A stretch of DNA of 64,000 bases from contig CM055105.1 in NCBI GenBank assembly GCA_029204225.1, forward strand, positions 12,900,654 to 12,964,653. Direction: 5' to 3'. Under the pieces are notes generated by a model. It made no database searches. It was not told where the DNA came from and worked only from the letters and a program-made list of their open reading frames with translations. The position numbers and the translations under genes are program-made. Positions 56,897 through 64,000 of the stretch are shown here, in pieces; the stretch's first letter is position 1, and each line of letters opens with the position of its first letter. Source of the DNA: Diphasiastrum complanatum (lineage: Eukaryota > Streptophyta > Lycopodiopsida > Lycopodiales > Lycopodiaceae).

Positions 56897-57071
56897 TCGG
56901 TCGAGACGTTGACCAAATGTGTTGGTCGAGATCCTGACCAAATGTGTTGGTCGAGATCCTAACCAAATGCATCGGTCGAGGTCTTAACCAAATTACTTGG
57001 GCGAGATGGCAACCAAGTGACTCGGTCGAGATGCTGACCAACTGGCTCGGTCAAGATGCTGACAAAGTGTG
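56897..57071. repeat. 25-bp minisatellite, seven units
   Basis: Seven head-to-tail 25-mers with consensus TCGGTCGAGATNCTNACCAAATGNN, starting at 56897 and every 25 bp to 57047. The first units are most alike; the last is degenerate. A minus-strand open frame across it encodes a matching repeat peptide (GQDLDQHIWSTS) and is taken as an artefact. Confidence 0.9.
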
Positions 57072-57399
57072 TATTGAGTATTGCATCTCAGTGATGGTAT
57101 TGTAGAACCTCATGGAGTAAAATATGACAGTGTCTCGAAATAGAAGTTCTCATTCTAATGAAGTATTCGAGTGACTAGATTTGTTTCATAAGTGTAAAAT
57201 TTGAGATATCATTATTGCAAAAGTGAACTGGATCTAAGATGTGGCAAATCTTATCCATATGAACTAGACCATCAGTTGTTGACCTATAATACTCTTTGTG
57301 AATGGACATGGATGAGAAAAAATATTATGGAAAAGAAGAATGCAATAAAGACACACAGAGACAGTCAAAAATCATAAAAACAAAAAGAAGACACAAAAA

Positions 57400-58106
57400 T
57401 AGACATGAAAAATAATGATGCTTATTTGTATAGACAGCTGGTGGGTAGTTTGATTTATTTGACACACACACGACCTGATATTTCTTATGTTGTTGGTGTT
57501 GTTAGTCAATTTATGCAAGATCCTAGTCAAGCACATTAGAAGTCTGCTAAACGTATTCTCATATACATTCAAGGGACATTGAATTTTGAATTGAAGTATG
57601 ATTAGCCTGAAGTGCCAATGTTGGTAGGTTATACAGATGCCGATTGGGCAGGTAATATTGATGACAAAAGATCTACCAGTGGTCATACATTCAGTTATGG
57701 TACAGCTACAATTTCATGGAGCAGCAGAAAGCAACCTACAGTAGTCTTATCATTGATGGAAGCTGAATATCGAGCACTCAACAATGCTACACAAGAAGCG
57801 ATATGGTTACGAAGATTTCTTGTGGATTTAGGTCAACCACAGGTGGATGCGACTACTATATTTTGCGATAATCAAAGTTGCATTCACCTTGCCAAAAATC
57901 TAGTTCTACATGCTCGAACCAAGCACATCGAAATACACTACCATTTTGTTCGAGAGAAAATTCTTGATGGAGCCATTGATCTTGTTTTTTATAAATCTGA
58001 AGATCAAATGGCAGATATTTTTACTAAGTCATTAGGTAGATGTGAATTTGAGAGGTTTCGTACTCTATTAGGAATAGAAGAATGTAATTTTATCACTGAG
58101 GGAGAG
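57400..58106 (+). pseudogene. Copia RT end and RNase H
   Basis: The plus strand reads YRQLVGSLIYLTHTRPDISY, GVVSQFMQDP, a stop in place of W, KSAKRILIYIQGTLNFEL and a second stop. The frame from 57612 follows: [71 protein letters not shown] and [11 protein letters not shown]. RNase H catalytic D, E and D are kept. It ends EGEC-stop over the polypurine tract GAGGGAGAG, next to an LTR start at 58107. It belongs to a Copia lineage ([15 protein letters not shown]) distinct from the minus-strand ones. Upstream pol is missing. Confidence 0.88.
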
Positions 58107-58368
58107 TGTTAGAAATAATGATAAACTTCATTGTTACTGTTTACGAGGTACATTAATGTTGACAGTTGTGACCAGTTGTCATTAGCCATAGGCTAGTCTA
58201 TTAGTCTACTTGTAGGTTTTCTCTCTCTATCAGGGGTTCAGGGTTTATTTGTACATTTTATATTCTGTATGAGTTAGTGTGATAGAGTGACAGTGCGTGT
58301 TCTTCTTCCGCCTTCTTGTGGTGATTGCTTATGCTGAATGCTTGATGTTGCATATCTAATTCTTGACA
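58107..58368 (+). mobile_element. Copia 3' LTR (plus orientation), right edge uncertain
   Basis: TGTTAGAAATAATG directly follows the polypurine tract GAGGGAGAG of the RNase H frame. A CATTTTATATTCTG stretch near 58255 may be its TATA/poly(A) region. The right edge at ...CTTGACA (58368) is only the nearest plausible CA; no second copy was found. Confidence 0.5.
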
Positions 58369-58386
58369 GTTCTTAGTTGCATCACA

Positions 58387-58797
58387 ATGTCGTCCTCTAA
58401 AATAGAGTTGGCCAATCTGCTAGCCCCCACACAATTTTTAGATAAGTTAGATCGTATTTATTGTATGTTCATCGGTAGAATAGACACGCTTGCCACTCTA
58501 TGGGCTAATACGGATGCATTCAAGTATGTGAGTGAGTATATAGATGAGACTTTGAAGTCATATGCCATACAAATTCCTAGCTCAACTATCATGTGGATTC
58601 TATATAACTTGTTTAGTTATATACGAAAAGGAGATAGACCCTTTATCGCTCGTCTCAACAAATTTATAAGTCACTTGGGTAGCGATCATTACTTGGAGCT
58701 GACCAAGGATTAGCTGAAAACTTTTGATCTTGAAAGTGTACGAAAGAAGTTTCTATCTGGTGAGATTACCAAAAAGACATGGCATGACATGAAATAA
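58387..58797 (+). CDS. Unrecognised protein-like frame with one stop
   Basis: From ATG 58387 there are 108 codons to TAG at 58711 (MSSSKIELANLLAPTQFLDK, IYCMFIGRIDTLATLW, YVSEYIDETLKSYAI, IMWILYNLFSYIRKG, FIARLNKFISHLG). In the same frame after that TAG the reading stays protein-like (LKTFDLESVRKKFLSGEITK) to a TAA at 58795. Alternating hydrophobic and charged residues suggest helices. No known domain recognised. It lies just beyond a Copia 3' LTR, so it could be captured host sequence, a gag of another element, or a gene relic. Confidence 0.35.
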
Positions 58798-59910
58798 AAA
58801 GAAACGAAAGAAAATATTTCGTGCTGCCAGCTGCCAGCTCAATGGGCATGGAGTCTTAAACTTCACGCCCAGCTGAAACAGTTAGCAGTAACGGAGAGTA
58901 ACTGATTAGTTGATTAGCATTAACTACTCTTGTAATTTTCTATTTAGATATCTTGTAAACTCCACACAGTGGAGATATAAACTTTTTCTGGATAAAAATG
59001 AATACACAAAGAATATGCATTAGTAGAGCAGAAAAGAAAAAGAATAGAAATGAAATAGTTGTGTATAAAAGTATGCCAACGAGTAGAACACAGTGAAAGA
59101 GCAGAGCGTCTGGCCACCAACGAACGAGACACTGACCATCTCGCTCTAAAACTTAAACTGATAATATAGTTGCTCTATCTTGTGCATCTCCTTGTCTTTC
59201 GCTATCTTGATTGCTAGAATGATATATGTTCTATGATCTGTAGTCGCGTGTCTAGGGTCCTGCAAGCTTCCGCATAAGAAAATTCAAAAGAAATAAATCC
59301 GTTCACGACGAACAAATCTCGTTTGCGACAGAAAGGACAAAACTTAAGCAACAGTTGAGTCAGATCGATCTTGATCAAAAGAAACTCTTTGGAGCAATGA
59401 TAGTTGGATCCCGTCCTATGAAGCCTGAAGAGATCCAAAAGTAACAGATCAAAAGAAAGAGCTGTAGAAAAAAAATGATGAAGACAACAGTGAGCCTGCA
59501 AAATAAAGTGAGCTCCTCACCCAATGGTCGAAGCTTGACATTGCAAGGGTCCAAGGCCACAGTTGTAAAACTATTAGTTCCCTCACCCTTCCACCAAGCC
59601 TTCATTATGGTTTTCTACCATCACCAAATTATCCGTCCAATCTGTTCCTACCACCAATTTGTTGGTAAGTCCATTCCCTTCAAGACTGTTAACCCGAAGT
59701 TTGTGTGACCTACCGATCGAAGGTTCTCCTCTTCTCGTCAAGGCAAGAACATCAACAAGACTAGAACTTCAACTGTGAAAAGAATTACGGAAACACCCAG
59801 AAGCAATATGGAGGATACAGACCTTCCAGAAGCTAGCACCTACCAAGAAACAAAGGATGAAACCATCCATGGCAGAGGCAAAAGACAAAAAAAAAGAAAG
59901 CACTCGAGCA
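58798..59910. other. Non-coding DNA before repeat copy 2
   Basis: No recognised domain. The stretch at 58918-59010 (TATCTTGTAAACTCC...GATATAAACTTTTTC) looks like LTR or 3' UTR sequence. Short frames at 59475 and 59775 show no motif. A purine-rich run at 59874-59900 just precedes repeat copy 2 and could be a polypurine tract. Confidence 0.35.
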
Positions 59911-61220
59911 TGCAAGTTGTGAAGCTGCTGGGAGCTCTCCAAATTTTGAGAATGTCAACCACCTACAGTAATAAGACATTCTAATTACATTGCGGCAATT
60001 TGTGAAAGCAGTTTTTGATAAAGACCGGAAACAATAAGCACTTGGTTTTATGCAAGCGAACGAGAACCTACGCTTTTTCGAACAATTGAGAATGCCAATG
60101 TGGAAGCGGAGTGACATCATTCAATATGAATTGCAGTGGGTCCTACAACACATTAGGAATGGGATGATGTTGGCTGATTCTGATGAATCCCCAAGATACT
60201 CAACCAGAGCTAACCAAGTGCACCTCTCACCTTAGACCGAGGAGGCCTCTGAGAAGACGAGACAAACGAAGACTAAGAGCCGAGTATGAGAGCCGAGGAA
60301 TACTAGTTAGTAATGACAAGCAAGAACTATGTCAGCCTCATGGTGAATCCCTGAAGATGGAATGACCATGTAGGGACTAGTATTTCTAGGAAAAGTAATA
60401 AATGCAAGTAGAGCCCTCTTAAAGAAAGTAGAGTGAGCCACCTTTTGATGGTGACCTCTAGTGGAGAGCATTATTCCACTTGTAATTTGTGTAATGAGGA
60501 AATGCCACTAGGATGCCACCTAAGGAGCTCTCTTGCTTATTTAAGAGACTCCCACTTTGAGAAGAGGAGCTTTTTGTGTAATGTACCTACTCCATGTCCA
60601 AATTAGAAGAGCCTCCACGAGTTTTGGTGCATCCTTTGAGCTCCTTGATCATGCTTATTTCTTGAGTCATGATCTTGCCCTTCCATCCTTTTGTGTGGTT
60701 GTGGATAGGAGTGGATTAGTTTTCCTACTTTCCTAGAGTGGATTAGATTTCATTTCTTGTTTGTGAATTAATGGGCTGGATTTGTGATGTAGTTCTTGCA
60801 TATCCCCTTACAACCTTGTTCTTGATGTTCTTGGGCTGTCCAAGAATCAATAAATGAGTCTTGGACTGCTAAAATACTGCTAGAATAGTTTTTTGTTTCA
60901 GTTCTATGGATTAATGCAAGTGTAGCGTGTTTAGGATCTGATTTCAAACTCATTTTTGCAACAGTAGAGTAGGATTTCAGTCATTGTTCAATGGTTTTGC
61001 ATGTTGAACTGATGGTTGAACATTTTGGCATGCATGATTGACTAATTGTGGTCATTTATGCATGTGCTCCAGTGCAAGAGTGACCAATCTAAGTGTCCTC
61101 TGGTAGGCAGGACAAGAACTACAATGATTAGCGGCCGCCTTCTGCCTGATTTGGGCATTATAATAAATCAAGAAAGATAATCTTAAAATAGCCCACCGTC
61201 TCTGCTAACAGGCAGAACAC
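59911..61220 (+). repeat. Long LTR-like repeat, copy 2
   Basis: Parallel to 44691-45985. It starts TGCAAGTTGTGAAGC after a purine-rich run. It has TTATTTAAGAG near 60536 as a promoter-like site, followed 50-70 bp later by TGTAAT and poly(A)-like signals. If copies 1 and 2 are 5' and 3' LTRs, the plus-strand Gypsy pol at 53.1-54.8 kb would be their internal region, swollen by nested insertions. Divergence between the copies would make it very old. Confidence 0.6.
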
Positions 61221-62591
61221 CAGCATAAACTGTAAGCAAAAGTAAAGAAGACAAGAAACAGTAGCTAGCATATCCTCAGGAGCAAGGGATCTGTCAACAC
61301 AATCTCTGAGGGTCTTTACATCCATGCTAAGCAGTGTAACTGGCGTTAGTCCATATCAATTATTAATCTTTAATATATATATCAAATCAACCAAAAGATG
61401 CTTGCTAAACATGTGCAAATTGTTTTTCCAAAAAGATTTTTGGGTGAGCAAGGACATACGTACAATGGTATCAGGACAAATCCATGCCATACTAACTCGT
61501 AGACCCATAGACCGGTGGACCCATGAATGGGTCATGTAATGGTGTCAAAACCCTTGAGCATATCCATGCTTTCCAAGGGTGTTCAAGCTCGGTTACTAGT
61601 CTAGTTCCTAATGGAAACTTGAAAGGGCAAGTGTAGAATTTACGTAGTTAATCAAGCTGCCATATTTTAGAACAAGGAGCTTGTATAGTCTCAATCAATA
61701 TGTTAGGGCAATTCCATGCCATTCTAACATTAGAGACTATAATGACCCTTGCACAAACCCATGCATTCCAAGAGTATTTTTAGCCAAAAATGAGTACAAT
61801 TACATGTCTTGGGTTAGGTCGATAACAATTTGAAACCCACCGTGTAAGCAATAAGAAGACTATGTTAATAACAAAGCAAACTCATGGAGTTGAGGAAAAT
61901 ATTATTTTTATGATATCTTTGATTAGTTGAGGTGGTGATACTCTTTGCTAGCAATGATAAAACTCATACCTGAATAGCGGTGGAAGCGTTATCTTGTGAA
62001 GATGCCATGGTGTATTCGCTACTATCGATTCTTCATGCATTACCACAACAATACTTTATCGATGAGTTAATAGTGACAATTGAGTTATTTGCAGAACGTC
62101 ATCCATCAAAGCCAATACTATCTATCATGGTATGATAGGAAACAATGATTTATTCATTCGTTCTATAGGAGCATAAGGTAGAGGTGTAGTACCCTTGATC
62201 GATATATGTTTCGATCCTAACTAATGAAAAAAGTTAAGTCTCGGTAGTGTAGACTGCAAGAACCTTTCATAACAGAATTACATTCCACTTTATGTGTTTA
62301 TAGCTATCATTCAGCTAAGTAATAGTTTTGAAAAAAAAGGATAGTGATGTCAGCAATTGAATCACTAATCTATTAAACATAGGGTGAGTATAAACCACTT
62401 CACGTAACCATATATAATAGTAGAAATGATCAGTATGAGTAGAATTATAGGTGGCTGTTAGCATCATGTTACTACAACAAAAAGCTTCATAAAATGGAAT
62501 GGAATGTTTACCTCAAAGTGCCCATGGTGTAGGCATTAAGCTACCAATATGAAAGAGTAAATGTGTATGGTTGTTCCCACATTACATTACT
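61221..62591. other. Non-coding DNA with a degenerate dispersed motif
   Basis: No coding signal. Between 61473 and 61780 four related segments occur: ACAAATCCATGCCATACTAAC, GCATATCCATGCTTTCCAAG, GCAATTCCATGCCATTCTAAC and ACAAACCCATGCATTCCAAG. The same phrase occurs once near 6867. Possibly fragments of one short repeat family. Confidence 0.45.
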
Positions 62592-62945
62592 GTGACCATC
62601 GCTAGTTTTCCAGCGCACTACCACGTTCATACTTGTGAACTACTCAATCTACAATGTGTGCATGAAGCCATACATCAAGCAACTTTCATTAACGTGCTAC
62701 CTTCGCTGATTATCAGCGCATCCTTCACTGGTGTTTAGCACACTTTTTCAAGTATACATGTGCATAAGATCAACTATTCAAAAGTGTGTGGAGTAGTCAA
62801 TCCAATGATCAATCATCAGCGACCATCGCTGCATTCATACAAAGTCAATCTTTGTGCAAACCAAGTAATGCAAAGTTTATAAGTGTTGTATGCAAATCGT
62901 GGACAGTAGCAAAAAAAATTTGCGCTAGTTGTCAGCGCACCCACT
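62592..62945. repeat. Degenerate ~110-bp units with GCGCA hairpins
   Basis: Short phrases of the type TCGCT(A/G)(G/A)TT..TCAGCGCA recur at about 62592, 62702, 62820 and 62921. Three of them form small GCT...AGC stem-loops. Similarity outside the phrases is low. Confidence 0.35.
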
Positions 62946-63384
62946 CACATAATTGATAGTAGTATGCATAACCAATAGTGAAATGAAAACTGTAAGTATC
63001 TCGCATTCATACCTGCAAGAGTGCTTGAGCAATACGATCGATTTTGTGGTAGATGGGAGTTGTCAAACATTCATGAGCACTTTGAAAGCATAGTGAAGAA
63101 GAAGAAGAGGTGGAGAAATCACAAAGAATGGCAGTGTATAAATAGCTAAAATGTAAGGTTACCATGAAACAAGGAACCAAACATTGCCTTGTGTATGAAG
63201 CAAATCATAATAACCATTGGATGAGACAAGGGTAAATCATGACCATTCAGTGAAGAGACTTTTTTTAATAAAATCCCCACTAAAAAAGTTTAAACCATTT
63301 AGGGGTGTGCCTTTTAAAGGTATATTACAAAATATTTAGATAGTTTAAAAGCAAGAGGGGGTGATATGAATTAAGATACTACCC

Positions 63385-63386
<2 letters not shown>

Positions 63387-63438
<52 letters not shown>
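63387..63438. repeat. (GA)26 microsatellite
   Basis: Perfect GA dinucleotides over 52 bp in non-coding DNA. Confidence 0.97.
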
Positions 63439-63440
<2 letters not shown>

Positions 63441-64000
63441 CCACTAACCAACCTGTAGTTAGTGAATCCCTCGGGGACAGTTAGCTCCTCGAGAGAGAGC
63501 TAATTGCCCACCAAAAGGTTTATATAGTTAGGTAGTTCATACGACAGACCAGAAATTTTTTTCTGTTTAAGCAATTTGTCAATAATATAACAGAGTTTGC
63601 TTCTTAAGAAAGTATTCTTTTGAAAGGCATCAATCACTGTTCGTACCTCACTAACAAAGGTAAGCTATTTGTCACAACAATACATGGCAACAATTACTTG
63701 GCAAATGATAACATTGTACGAGTTAAGAATAGGTCTGTTGGAAGAAAGATGTATGTATCATAAAAATTGAAAGGGAAGTCCCTCCTTTTATCAAACTTGA
63801 AATGGTGCTTTAATCTGGTGTCTGGATTGAAAGTAGTAGTAATGTTAAGGAAGTGCATGGTATTTTTTTTTTTGTGTTGTTATCAATTTCAAGATAGTTC
63901 AAGGGGTAGATCCAAAAAGAATTATCGCCTGATCTATCTTGAGATTTATCCAAAAAACGATCTTTAAAAAGATTCTTTATAAAGCATATATCATCAATAT
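63439..64000. other. Non-coding DNA to window end
   Basis: An inverted pair is seen at 63480-63510 (TTAGCTCCTCGAGAGAGAGCTAA). No coding or LTR feature recognised. Confidence 0.4.

Overview
This is nuclear DNA from a large-genome seed plant. The evidence is one multi-exon gene for a plant group 3-type sulfate transporter (SULTR), tRNA-derived short elements, CACTA and hAT transposon remnants, and dense, decayed Ty1/Copia and Ty3/Gypsy retrotransposons with TG...CA LTRs and initiator-Met-tRNA-type primer-binding sites. I see no bacterial, organellar or rRNA sequence and I cannot name the species.

Layout. 1-4 kb: two Gypsy fragments in opposite orientation. 4-7.8 kb: AT-rich DNA with nothing recognised except a 152-bp (GA)n tract. 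7.8-11.2 kb: a mosaic of a Copia LTR and RNase H end (-), a Gypsy integrase tail (-), an open Copia integrase frame (+), an unrecognised 253-codon frame and a chromodomain scrap. 11.9-21.9 kb: the only convincing host gene, with TATA box, 13 exons and poly(A) signal. All splice junctions keep phase and give a predicted 662-residue protein. Its introns hold a tRNA-like insertion with target-site duplication, long (GA)n/(TG)n tracts, and a repeat also found in its own promoter.

22.6-26.2 kb: Copia gag, LTR and RT/RNase H pieces (-). 26.2-28.0 kb: a GC-rich hairpin, T tracts, a 30-bp minisatellite and a 160-bp degenerate repeat. 28.2-31.3 kb: a broken hAT transposase. 31.3-37.1 kb: nested LTR elements, including a Gypsy RT / Copia gag-protease junction, an inverted gag fragment, and two inverted 226-bp LTRs of identical length. 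37.3-39.1 kb: CACTA transposase remnant. 39.1-44.2 kb: a nearly complete but mutated Copia pol fused at its gag end to a Gypsy RNase H. 44.7-61.2 kb: Gypsy pol fragments on both strands between two copies of a roughly 1.3-kb LTR-like repeat, with a separate 733-bp LTR, satellite-like arrays and another Copia 3' end. 61.2-64 kb: non-coding, with weak degenerate repeats.

Functionally, one transporter gene sits in a retrotransposon graveyard. I found no multi-gene system. The points most worth following are the same-strand Copia/Gypsy chimeric junctions, a CATGCA (RY) cluster in one Copia LTR, the repeat shared by promoter and intron 8, the 88-bp tRNA-like insertion, and several unrecognised but protein-like frames. 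Everything rests on reading the sequence by eye: family calls come from motifs, and no database or alignment program was used.
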